Assembly: GCA_026826555.1 (NCBI GenBank)
Contig: JAKSZT010053769.1
Location: forward strand, 5,837,971-5,901,970
Origin: Tolypeutes matacus
Lineage: Eukaryota; Chordata; Mammalia; Cingulata; Chlamyphoridae
Length of the DNA stretch: 64,000 nt
Direction of reading: 5' to 3'
In this document: piece by piece, positions 54,745 through 64,000 of the stretch
Layout: every line of letters begins with the position of its first letter
Numbering within the stretch: position 1 is the stretch's first letter
Notes under the pieces: generated by a model
Database searches by the model: none
Seen by the model: only the letters and a program-made list of their open reading frames with translations
What the model was told of the DNA's origin: nothing
Position numbers and translations under genes: made by a program

Positions 54745-56632
54745 TCCATCCTTTACTTTTTAACCTACTTGTGTCTTTACATTTAAAGAGTGTTTTTTGG
54801 AGGAAGCCTGTAGTTAAGTTTTTATTTTTTCTTCTTTCTGATATCTTTAATTTTTAGTTGCAGTTTAGACCATTATAATTAATATAACTATTGATGTGAT
54901 TATATTTAAGGCTATCATTTTTACTTTTTTCCTCATTTCCTGCTTTCCTTAGAATTAACTCTATAGTTTTGTGACCCTATTTTATTTTCTTTGTTGACTT
55001 ATTATCTATAACTTTTTGCTTTTTATTTTAGAGGTTACTTTAGGGCATATTATACATGTATAAGTTTTCATAGTCTATGTTCGAGTTATATTATGCTACG
55101 TAATATATATTATACAGACCTTACAGACCTTACAATATTACACTTCTGTTTCTCCCCACCCAACCTTTTGTTTTCATGTATTTTACTTTTTCATATATTC
55201 TAAACCCCATACTATGTGATTTTACTTTTATTTAAACAATTATCTTTTAAGAAATTTAAACAATAAGAAAAATACTTATATATTTTTCTATGCAGTTGCT
55301 CTTTCTGGTACTTTTCATTCTTTTGTGTAGATCCATTTTTCCTCTGTATCAGTTACCTTCTGTCTGATGGATTTCCTTGAACGTTTACTCAGGTTTGTAA
55401 CTGCTGCTGATGAATTGTTTTGGGTTTTGTATGTCTGAAAAATTTTGCCTTTATTTTTGATAGTTTTTTTGCTGGAGGTAAAACTCTTAGATTGACCTCC
55501 CCCCCGCCCCCGGCACTTTAAACATGTTGCTGCACTATCTTCTTGCTTATATTGTTTCTTGCTTATAATGAGAAGTTGCTGTTATTCTTTTTATTCCTTG
55601 TACATTGCTCCTTTTTACTCTGGATTTGGAGACTATTTTCACTTTATCATTGGTTTAGAGCTAATTGATCATGGTATATCTTGATGTAGCTTTTCTTCAT
55701 GATTATAGTGCTTGGGATTCACTGAGTTTTGATTTATGGGTTTCAGACCTCAACAAATCTGGATAATTTTCTTCAAATATTCTCCTTTACAATTACACAT
55801 ATATTAGGCTGCTTAATGTTATCCCATATCTCACTGATGGTTTTTATTAATATTATTTTATTCTTTTTCTCTCCCTTTGTTTCCTTTTGGATAATTTCTA
55901 TTTCAATGTCTTCAATTTTACTAATATTTTCTTTGTTATCTAATATGTCATTTATTCTATCAATTATATTTTTCATCTCATACACTGTAGTGTTCATCTC
56001 TGTAAGTTCAAATCCTGTCTTTTTTATATCTTCCATATTTCCGCTTAACTTTTTAACATATGGACTAAAGTTTAATGATGGTCTTAATGTACTTGTCTGC
56101 TAATTGCTCTTCTGGGTACTTTACCCAATGCTCTTTGTATTATAAAGTTTTCTGGTCTAGTTTGTGTGAGTGCTAGTCACTGTTACCTTAGTCTTTCAGA
56201 AGGTACTTTCCCAGGCCTCAGGCAGTTTCCTCACTTCTGTGCCCTGATTGGTACTCTGCTGAATACTTGATGGCAGCTCTCTCGGTGTAGCCCTCCTCCT
56301 GCTGGTACTCTGCCCTAAAATCTCTTTTATCTTCTTCCTGGAGTCACAGCTCCATCTATTCAAATCTGGGATTTCACCAGGCTTCTGGGTTCTCTTCACT
56401 GTACTGTTGCCTAGAAACTCTCTCAAGGCAGCAACCTTAGACAATTGTAGGACAGTATTGGACAATTTGTTTTCCATTTTTCAGGGATCACTATCATTTA
56501 TTGCCTCAAGTCCTGGATCTTGAAAACTGTAATTTCATTATTTGGATTTTTATTTTTGATTCATTGGTTTATTTGTTCCTGGAGGTAGGGTAAATTCTGT
56601 TCTTATTACTCCATCTGGTTGAAAACACAGAT
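54745..56632 (-). mobile_element. HAL1/L1M-type LINE with ORF1 relic (antisense, 5' end present)
   Basis: On the plus strand, in order: 'ttaacctacttgtgtctttacatttaaag', GAGGTTACTTTAGGGCATAT, 'gcactttaaacatgttgctgcactatcttcttgc', GGTATATCTTGATGTAGCTT, the ORF1 region, CTGGGTACTTTACCCAATGC, CCCAGGCCTCAGGCAGTTTC CTCAC, and TTACTCCATCTGGTTG at the end. This is the reverse complement of an old eutherian LINE that I recall as HAL1-type (L1-derived, ORF1 only). The 5' terminus near 56632 appears preserved. The 124-codon plus frame and the minus-strand 5' UTR frame are incidental. Confidence 0.72.
55773..56036 (-). pseudogene. LINE ORF1p relic
   Basis: 87 open codons: MEDIKKTGFELTEMNTTVYE, then MKNIIDRINDILDNKENISK and IEDIEIEIIQKETKG, a heptad-patterned coiled coil, followed by ISEIWDNIKQPNICVI, the conserved 'LRELWDNIKRTNIRI' type lead-in to the RNA-binding domain. 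The coiled coil trimerises in L1 ORF1p. Frame is lost downstream (towards 55770 and lower), so it is non-functional. Confidence 0.72.
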
Positions 56633-56639
56633 TCCTTAA

Positions 56640-57640
56640 CACTGAGTCCAGTGCTGAAGTGAGAAGACTTCAAGCCTGGATTTCATCTTCATCTTCAGAG
56701 TGTAAAGCTCAGAAGAATAAATCCTAGTATTTTTGGCTATTGGATAATTCTTTATAATTAAAAAAATTTTTTTTCAGTAAAGAAAATTTTAAAAAGTGGA
56801 GAAAACATTAAAAAAGACAACTACAACCATACAAACATTTAAAGATTTCTTCAGCAAATTAATGAAATGGAATGACTTGGGTAATGTAATAGATTATGCA
56901 GGTAGTTCTCAAAATCACGTTCATGTATACATACTTATCTTTAACAATGTTTTGTCACCAGACCACAGAGGAATAAGAAGAATGTAGGGAGTTTTTCATA
57001 AAAGTAAATTCATTTAAAATTGCCCTTTTTAGTGATAAAAGCCCTGCTTTGTTGAATTTACTATGATAGCAAATGGATGGTAGATTTGTTGTTGTTTAAG
57101 TCCTTACTTGGCAAAAGTATAAATGGTCCATCCTATGTTGATTTTGCATAAAATTTTGTGGTGACTTCTGTCTCATCCCAGAATCTGTGAATAACTGCTT
57201 GCCTATGCACTCTTTTAGTTCTACCCACTTACATACAAAGATTGGTTACCACAGACTTTTTTCAGGAAAGCAAGTCATGTTTTTCTTCTAGAGCATCCTC
57301 ACTTTGATAGTGTTTTGCTCTGTACAACTCATGGAATCTTATGAACATTGGGACATTAATGAATGATCAACTTGTGTCATCTTTGTATTTCCTCCTTTTC
57401 TTTTCTCCATAGTAGTCAATGCAACCTAATTCATTTTACAATATCTAAAATCAGTATTTCAGGACCCATGGTTGATTTTGATTGTTTCCTAATATTTTTT
57501 CTGTATATTGTATGACAAGAAAACAGGAATTGCCTTTGCCTTCTTTTCCATAAGCCCATAGTCAGTGAGAAAAATTCCTTTTCAATAATGATATTAATAA
57601 TGAGGAAAATAACTGTGTTGATTATTGATGTACTAACAGA
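56640..57640. other. Unassigned sequence
   Basis: No gene or nameable element seen. Confidence 0.55.
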
Positions 57641-57644
57641 TACG

Positions 57645-57850
57645 TTATGTAATTCAAAACTTATAACAACTTTATGGGGAGGGGCTTCATTTCCTCATTT
57701 TATAAATGAAGAAACTGTATCTTAAAGAGGTCAAGTATCTACTCAAGATGTTACAGCTAAGGTAAAGCTGTAGAATTGACCTCCAGTCTGTGTTGAGCAA
57801 ACACTGTGCTCCACTACCTCCTAATGAGAAGCAGCATTTTAGTGTGTTCC
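57645..57850 (-). repeat. MIR SINE (antisense)
   Basis: 'atttcctcattttataaatgaagaaactgtatc', AAAGAGGTCAAGTATCTACT, TTACAGCTAAGGTAAAGCTG and GTAGAATTGACCTCCAGTCT are consecutive reverse MIR blocks. Confidence 0.85.
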
Positions 57851-57859
57851 GAATTGTGG

Positions 57860-58925
57860 CGGTGTGCCTTTCTGGACACTGTTCAGTAGGTCCACAGAGG
57901 AGTAAATGACTCTATTCTATGCACTATTTATTGCTTCTGCTATTATACAGTGTTTTTTATTTAAAGAGTAAAGTGTTGCTAATGATAAATTACTCTATTG
58001 TTGAAATACTCCTTTTAGCCCTTAGAAGAGGATTGGAAACCAAAGAAAACAGATATTCCAAGAGAAGCATGACCTGTTTCTTTTATAAATCTTTTCTTTT
58101 GCTAAGTTCTCCTAAAAAATATTTCCATTTTTATAAAAGCGTTCTGGTTTCTTTGTGAAAATAGCTGCAAGGATATGTCATTGGGTAGGTTCATTAAAAA
58201 TTACAAGCGTTCACCATTACTGTGAAAATTTCCTGCAGCCTGTTTCCTGCACTTGGGGAAGGTTGCAGCTTTCCAGGGATGGCTTCCCATGGATCTTGGA
58301 GGCCTGCACCTGCGGATTCCAGCCTCAGGCACAGGCACCATGAGAACAGCTCCCATTTTGTAAAAATGAAAAGCTCTGCTGTTCTACAAAAATGTTTGGG
58401 ACAGAGAAGCTGACCTCATTGAGATAAACAAAAGCTATAAACCACTGAGATTAGATAAATTGCTAGACTTATTTGGAAGGCCAGGCAGGAACAAACATTC
58501 TCTTTTTAAATGTAGTTTTCCTGCACTTGGGACAAGCACACTATCTGATTACCCAAGATGATTTATTTATCTTTCCAGACTGTTGACATGAAGTCTGAAT
58601 TTCAGGCCCAGGAATAGGTGTACTTCCCTGCAGTTATTTTGTTTGCAGAAATCACTAACTTCTCTTGTTACTTTTTGTGATTGCTAGAGCTAACAATATC
58701 AGACTTTAGGGCACTCACCTCATCTGTAGTAGTAAAATCTTAGTAAATCACTCTGGGCTTGGAAATATAGGTCTCCAAACATGAATCCAACAATAAGACA
58801 GAGTCCTTGCTCTTTTTAGGGTTTAGCTACAATCTTGTATTTGTGATACTTCAGTTTCATCTTGATATACTTTTCATATTAGTAACTTAAAAAATCCATG
58901 CTGCAGGGTAAATAAACTCTTCTGA
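57860..58925. other. Unassigned; GC-richer block at 58230-58640
   Basis: No repeat recognised in 58230-58640, which contains CTGCACTTGGGGAAGGTTGC and CTGCACTTGGGACAAGC, a repeated CTGCACTTGGG(G/A) motif ~270 bp apart. Overlapping 62-63 codon plus frames in two phases cannot both be genes and neither shows a domain. Confidence 0.45.
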
Positions 58926-58929
58926 AAGT

Positions 58930-59325
58930 AGTCTTTCATTTATTCATTTGTCTGGTCATTGAGGCAACAATTTTTATTAAATACCAAATCTCTACCAGGC
59001 ATTCTTGGGGACACAGTGGTGAAAAAGAGAAATAAGATCCCTGCTTTTATAGAGCTCATGTTTTAGTTGGGATAGATGGTAGTAAATAAGAAAGGAAAAT
59101 ACGAGGTAATGATATTACTAAGAAAAAGCAGAACAAGGTGGAGGGGTCAAGTGTACCTAGAGGCCTGCATTAGACTGGGTGGTCAAGGAAGGCCCCTCTG
59201 AGGAGGTGATATTTAAGCCGATACCTAAAATGAACAAGAGGCTGCTGTGCAGATATCTGATGGAGGAGCATTCTAGACCAGTAACAGCTAATGCAAAGAA
59301 ACAGCTATAGGTGAGACATGTCTAG
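58930..59325 (-). mobile_element. L2 LINE 3' region (antisense)
   Basis: TCATTTATTCATTTGTCTGG, 'caccaggcattcttggggacacagtgg'-like block, AAGATCCCTGCTTTTATAGA, GGTCAAGGAAGGCCCCTCTG, AGGAGGTGATATTTAAGCCG and GGAGCATTCTAGACCAGTAA give an almost full reverse L2 3' series. Confidence 0.88.
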
Positions 59326-59329
59326 ACAT

Positions 59330-61635
59330 ATGTCATCACATCACCTTGACTTGTTACCCTGTTTGCTTTCACATTTACCACTCGCAATTCTGATGCACTC
59401 TCTCATCTCACTTCACCCTTCAAATTTATTTATTCTAAATGGAAACTAGATTGTTTGGGGATTATAGAAATACTGTTTTTTGAACTAGTTGATTCAGTAG
59501 TATTTTCATGAAATTTTTTCACATTTCACCTAATCTTTAAAACTAAAAGTGCTTACATAAACAGGTGAATTTCAATACAATTCCCCCCAAATTTTTACTT
59601 CAAAATTTGAATTAAAATGAGCAAATATAATATTTCTTAAAAACAGAGAAAAAAAAATTCACTCAACTCTTTTTATGTCTGGAAAATTATAGGAAATTTT
59701 TCCCCAAATAAGGGAACTTTGAACTGGGAGACAGATTCACACGTTCATAAACTGAACTTCTAGAGTATAATTTCCTAAGTTATTTCTTTCACTGCCCTCT
59801 TGGTAGCCTAGTGTCATGGATGAGTGAGTTTACCTCACAAGTAAGAATTTAGCTCTACAAGAACAAACTCTTAACCTTAGCTCGCCAAGTGATTAGACTC
59901 AGGGTGAATGCATAAGATTAATGAGCGCCCTGAGTGAAAACAGTCTCTTGTAAGAACGGCACTAAATCTTGAAAGCCTGGTTGTTATTGTTTGCAGAGAC
60001 TGAGCCCATAACCAACCCCTAAAGGGATCATGGTGGCTGTGGCTTCTGGCCTGGGTCTATCTCTAATGCCTTGACCCTGTTTCATTGTGATATGTCATTC
60101 TCTGTTGGAATCTCTTTTTAGGAGCCCCTGCATATCCTTGTATTTTCTCACGGATTCTAAATGTAGATCTTATCATTTTACTTTTACTCCACTTACTTTC
60201 CCAGATGATAGAAAGAGGACGCATTCACACATCTGGAAATGCATGCTTTAATCCTAGTTTATTCTCTCTCCAAGTACACTAAAGATTTTTTCTTTTCCTA
60301 GTGTTGGTCTTCTAGGGGACGATAAAATGGTGAGAAAAGAGTCTCTTAACTATTCCCATTCTAACCTCAATTTTTCCCAATCTTATAGTTTTTCTTTTTT
60401 TGTTTATTGGTTTCCAATCCTATGCTATGGGACAGTGATATTTGGGGAGAAAGGCCAAGAAAGGAGAATGCTTTGGTAACTAACAGTCAGCCAAGCGATA
60501 ATGACAAGAGATTTAATGTTAACAGGAAGATGGCCTGGTTGGATAGTGAATATGCAAATTATAAATAGATTATAAACAAATACTTCTATAAAACATGAGG
60601 AAAATTTCAATAGAGTCCTCTCTACCTAGATTCCATCAATTTACTACTAATTGTGGTCTCCAAAGAACACTAATAGGCAAGAATGAAGCATTGATTTTAT
60701 AAAACAGAATCTTCAAAGGAGAGGGGATCCAGGCCTGTGGGGAAAGAAAGCAGAAGGCTGGCAATAGGTCATGGGAAAGGAAGGAATCACTGTGGGGTTT
60801 GGACTTAGAGAGAGAAAGAAGTAACAGCAGGCCACAACCCAACCTGTCATTAGCTTAAAAGAAAAAAATAAAAAGCAATTGCCACCAACCTCAGAATGGA
60901 TTCGGTTGAAAGTTATTTTTTTCCCCCTTTCTTGACTCATTTCCTTTATTAAGTTCACATTAATAATTTCACTGCTTCACCACAGTCCTGAGTTTGGGGG
61001 TGGGTGAGTAGGTCTTAAAACTTTCAAAATCTAATAGTCCTGGATATGCCCCAAAAGTATAATGTAAAAAACTTTCTGTTGAGTTAATAGCTACAAATAT
61101 ATCAGTTTTCTATCAAAACTTACTTTGTAGAAGACTGCTATTGGGTAACTGAGATTCACTTTACTAAAATTATAACAGTTTTTTAAACTAGCAGATTTTA
61201 TTAATACTTGCTTTTGTTTTGTTTGTAAACTACAATTACCTAGAAAATTACAGCATATCCATAACAGGTATCTTTTGTTTTTATTTCAAAAAATACATTG
61301 ATTGTTTTTATAAATGTTTAAAACTTAACAGCTTTATATGCTTTGGAAGAGTGAAAATTCCAATAACTGTTGATTTTTCTCCATTTTGGGTATGTTTTTT
61401 GCTTCATTTGTATCTTAGAAATTTTTTGCTTGGGCTGATTAACTCTATCTGTCTATCTGTCTGTGTTCCTCCCTACTTACCTACCTACGTATTGTTTAAG
61501 GCTTTCAGAAAATCAATAATCCTAATTTATTTGTCTGATAATATTGAGAGTTTCGTTTCTAGGTACTAAACATGAATCAGAAGAAGACTTTATTCATAAA
61601 ATATTATAAAGTTCTGAGAGCAGTGGCTTAAAATA
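59330..61635. other. Unassigned sequence, no gene seen
   Basis: Short (CTGT)n/(CTAC)n simple sequence lies at ~61446-61490. The 116-codon plus frame at 61219-61569 runs through it and through AT-rich DNA; no domain is visible. Confidence 0.5.
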
Positions 61636-61649
61636 ATAGATTTAATTAG

Positions 61650-62085
61650 CCATTATTTTCATCCTCTATTGCTGTGTAACAAATCTTCCCAAAAATAATG
61701 ACATAAAACATGGCCATTTCTTTGACCATTATTCTGAAATTTAGGCAGTACTTGGCAGGGATGGCTTGTCTCTGTTCTTGTGGCTTTCTGCCAGAAACCC
61801 AGATGGAGCTGCAAAGTCCCAGACAGACTCTCCTTCTCAGGGCCTTTCTCCATATAGCCTCCCACCTTCGTAGTCCCAAGAGAGTGAAAGCAGAAGGCAA
61901 AAGGTCCCTTAAAGCCTGGCCTGATTAAAGGCTAGGTCCAACCGATGCAGAGTCACTTCTATGGCATTGTATGGATTAAAGCAAGGTTACAAGGCCCCCA
62001 ATTTCAAGGGGAAGAGTGATGCACATAGAGAAGGAAGGGGATTGTTGGCCTCTATATTTGGAGACTGTCTACCCCAAACATTGTA
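61650..62085 (-). mobile_element. LTR-like element, ERVL/MLT style (antisense)
   Basis: TCTATTGCTGTGTAACAAAT, 'cttggcagggatggcttgtctc', 'ctccatatagcctcccaccttcgtagtccc', GGCCTGATTAAAGGCTAGGT, CAGAGTCACTTCTATGGCAT and AATTTCAAGGGGAAGAG follow, in reverse, an old eutherian LTR ('...tgtgactgctttgaccaata...gaagtgacgctgtgcca...taagccactaagtttt'). Exact ends not located. Confidence 0.55.
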
Positions 62086-62319
62086 GAAATACAGCCTTGA
62101 ATATTTACGGCAGGTCCTTTTGATACTTATATCATGCTGTAATTTTATATGTACTTTTAGTCTTGCAATATGAGCTTGTGTTTTCCTGATCTGGTACTGA
62201 CATTCCAGATTATTGATCTTTAATCTAACAATAAATAGCTGCACTTCTCATGCAAGTCGGAAAGTTTCCTAATTGTTGTTACCCACTTGGTGAATACCTG
62301 GGTTATTTTTTAAAACATC

Positions 62320-62555
62320 CCTTTCAGCATGGTTTAGTGAAAAGAATCTGGAGGCAGATGGATCTGGGTTCAAACACCAATCCTACCTCTTATTAACTAT
62401 GTAAATTTGGGCAGGTTATTGAACATTTTTGGACCTCATTTTCCTCATTTGTCTAATGTAAGTAATTACGTCTACTTCATCAGATTGGTGTGCAGATTAA
62501 ATAAAAATAAATTGTATAAATCACATAATAGTCACCTTGATACTATACTGGGACA
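62320..62555 (+). repeat. MIR SINE (sense)
   Basis: GCATGGTTTAGTGAAAAGAA, GGATCTGGGTTCAAACACCA, 'cctacctcttattaactatgtaaatttgggcaggtta', CTCATTTTCCTCATTTGTCT and GGTGTGCAGATTAAATAAAA are clear MIR blocks. Confidence 0.9.
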
Positions 62556-62559
62556 TAGT

Positions 62560-64000
62560 GTGTTTTCCTGTATCCTGCTTCCCTTCAATGTTGTAATTAA
62601 ATTTACTATATAAAAATTGTTTTTGATTTATGGAGAACCTGCAGTCTTCCTAAGGTTTGAATTTGATTATTGTAGTCACATCTTATGCAAGAGTAATAGT
62701 AATATTCTTTTCTTACCTAAATATTTGGAGGATAAGTAGAAAAATATGTTTGATATAAATTCTTGAGATTTTGATTTTATATGATTACAGATACATGATG
62801 TTTACAGGGAGGTTTTATTTTGCAGATTTTTTTTTCTTATCTCTTTATACAACATTTCTTGGAAGTAGAAGGCTTATAGTATATTTCTATTTTATCTTTA
62901 TAGTTATTAAGTGATACTACTTTTATAACAAGGTCATCAAAAAAACCTGTTGAGATTTTTTCCTCCCCATTGCCCGTTAATAGTTAAATGAAATAATAGA
63001 AATGATAATATATATCTTGTTTCCCTAATTTAGAGTGTTTTATTACTATATATTCAAATCACATTGTACTCATGTATTATGTGGCAAAGATATTTGTAGG
63101 TTACCTAGGAAATATGTATGAAAATAATTTTATTATGAATTTTGATCTCCAGGTGTAGTTGATGCATTCTTTGCTTGTCATAAAATAGCCTTCAGAAAGT
63201 TGAACCTTAGCTTTTACTGGAATCAATTGGACAAGAATTTGTAGACACCTAGCAGGATTGTTTCCAAGTAGATTAAATATTTTGGAAAATGTGAAATTAT
63301 TATTAGCATATTGCAGAATATTTTGTTCAAGTAAATACAGAAGTGGTCATAAAATGACAGTTTGTAGCTGAGATGTATCACAGTGACTCTCTTTTGAAGT
63401 TGGGTAAGAGCTTAGATAATTCAGCAAGTGCTCACTTCTCCATCAAAGAGAAAATGCAGAGCTAAAAGTGGAGTGACACATTTTCCCATTCACAGCTGAG
63501 TGGGCAGGTGACACACATTAGGGTGAGAGCTGCTTTCCTTTTTCCCTCTAATGAAACTTGTCAACTAAATTGAATTTTGGCTTTTCATAATATCAGAATG
63601 GATGAACTCTGGCAAATGTTAACATTTAAATAAATTTTGCTCATATCTTCATAGGAGGATCTTCCTTTTACAACTAATACTAAATTGGCAGTAGTTTATC
63701 AGGAAGCAGGAAGTGGTAAGTAGGTTGTGATTCTGGAGAGTTAGAATTTAAATACTTATTGTGCATTACGGTTGTAAAAATATTGAGAGGACATTTCTCC
63801 TTGGCAAGCTCTACCCAAGAAGTACTTTCTAGAACAAACTGCAAGTCCCTTTAAATCATCCTTGGGATTTTATGCATATAGGTGAGATCATCATAAGTCT
63901 GTTATAATGAGTCCATTTTGAACTTCAGTGTCCTCTTGTAATGAATTAAATTCCAACCTGCATTCTACAAGCCAGGATATATTTTTCAATATAAGGATAA
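62560..64000. other. Unassigned AT-rich sequence to the window end
   Basis: No gene, RNA gene or nameable repeat recognised. Confidence 0.55.

Noticed and set aside
55729..56103. 124-codon hydrophobic plus-strand frame resembling a membrane protein
   Set aside because: It is the antisense of the LINE ORF1 coiled coil; complementing lysine/glutamate codons yields phenylalanine, leucine and serine runs.
1..64000. CRISPR array, operon, bacterial promoter or phage system
   Set aside because: No spaced direct repeats, ribosome binding sites or dense coding; the repeat content is unmistakably mammalian.

Overview
The window reads as non-coding nuclear DNA of a placental mammal, most likely an armadillo (Dasypus, Xenarthra). 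The diagnostic signal is a set of tRNA-derived SINEs of the DAS type, which are known as armadillo retroposons: a body starting GGGAAGCRGNTGTGGCTCA, a GGGAGGYCCCGGGTTCR block and an (AAATAAAT)n/AATCTTA-type tail. There are four clear copies with target-site duplications and two older ones. The rest of the repeat content is old eutherian material (L1, HAL1-like LINE, L2, MIR, hAT-Charlie/MER5) plus solo LTRs of the ERVL-MaLR style. Base composition is AT-rich throughout and CpG is depleted.

I find no protein-coding gene. Every open frame is short (at most 180 codons), and most lie in repeats, simple sequence or out-of-frame shadows. The window therefore fits an intergenic region or the inside of a very large intron. 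Two stretches have a transcript-like look: a 3' UTR-like or retrocopy-like block at about 25.3-26.9 kb, and a 94-codon frame on the minus strand at 15.5-15.8 kb. One RNA-derived relic is clear: the first ~45 nt of U6 snRNA at 43.2 kb, cut off at its 3' side.

Layout: 1-1.56 kb, 5' region and ORF1 start of an antisense L1, cut by the window edge. 1.6-2.28 kb, L2 3' end. 5.4-6.5 kb, MIR, DAS SINE, MER5 and a hAT-Charlie element in a row. 9.3-13.3 kb, a nested locus in which an antisense L1 ORF2/3' segment was broken by a ~2 kb sense-oriented element with an L1-like 3' end and by a dimeric DAS SINE. 20.4 kb, a MaLR-like solo LTR with 5-bp duplication. 23.6 kb, a small L1 5'-end relic. 25.3-26.9 kb, the retrocopy-like block, itself hit by a DAS SINE. 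29.7-30.8 kb, two LTR-like elements. 32-38 kb, MIRs, a DAS SINE, a (GT)n(GA)n tract, a MER5 with internal (TG)n, and L2. 41.5-44.5 kb, L2 fragments in both orientations and the U6 relic. 46.9-47.5 kb, MIR, a second hAT-Charlie copy and L2. 52.5 kb, a DAS SINE with an internal deletion. 54.7-56.6 kb, an antisense HAL1/L1M-type LINE that keeps its 5' end. 57.6-62.6 kb, MIR and L2, an unassigned GC-richer block at 58.2-58.6 kb, an LTR-like element and a final MIR.

These parts do not work together as a pathway. The useful content is a stratified record of insertions, from L2/MIR through L1/HAL1 and hAT-Charlie to LTRs and DAS SINEs, whose nesting gives relative ages. All family names come from recalled consensus features; no alignment was run, so boundaries of old repeats are approximate (tens of bases).
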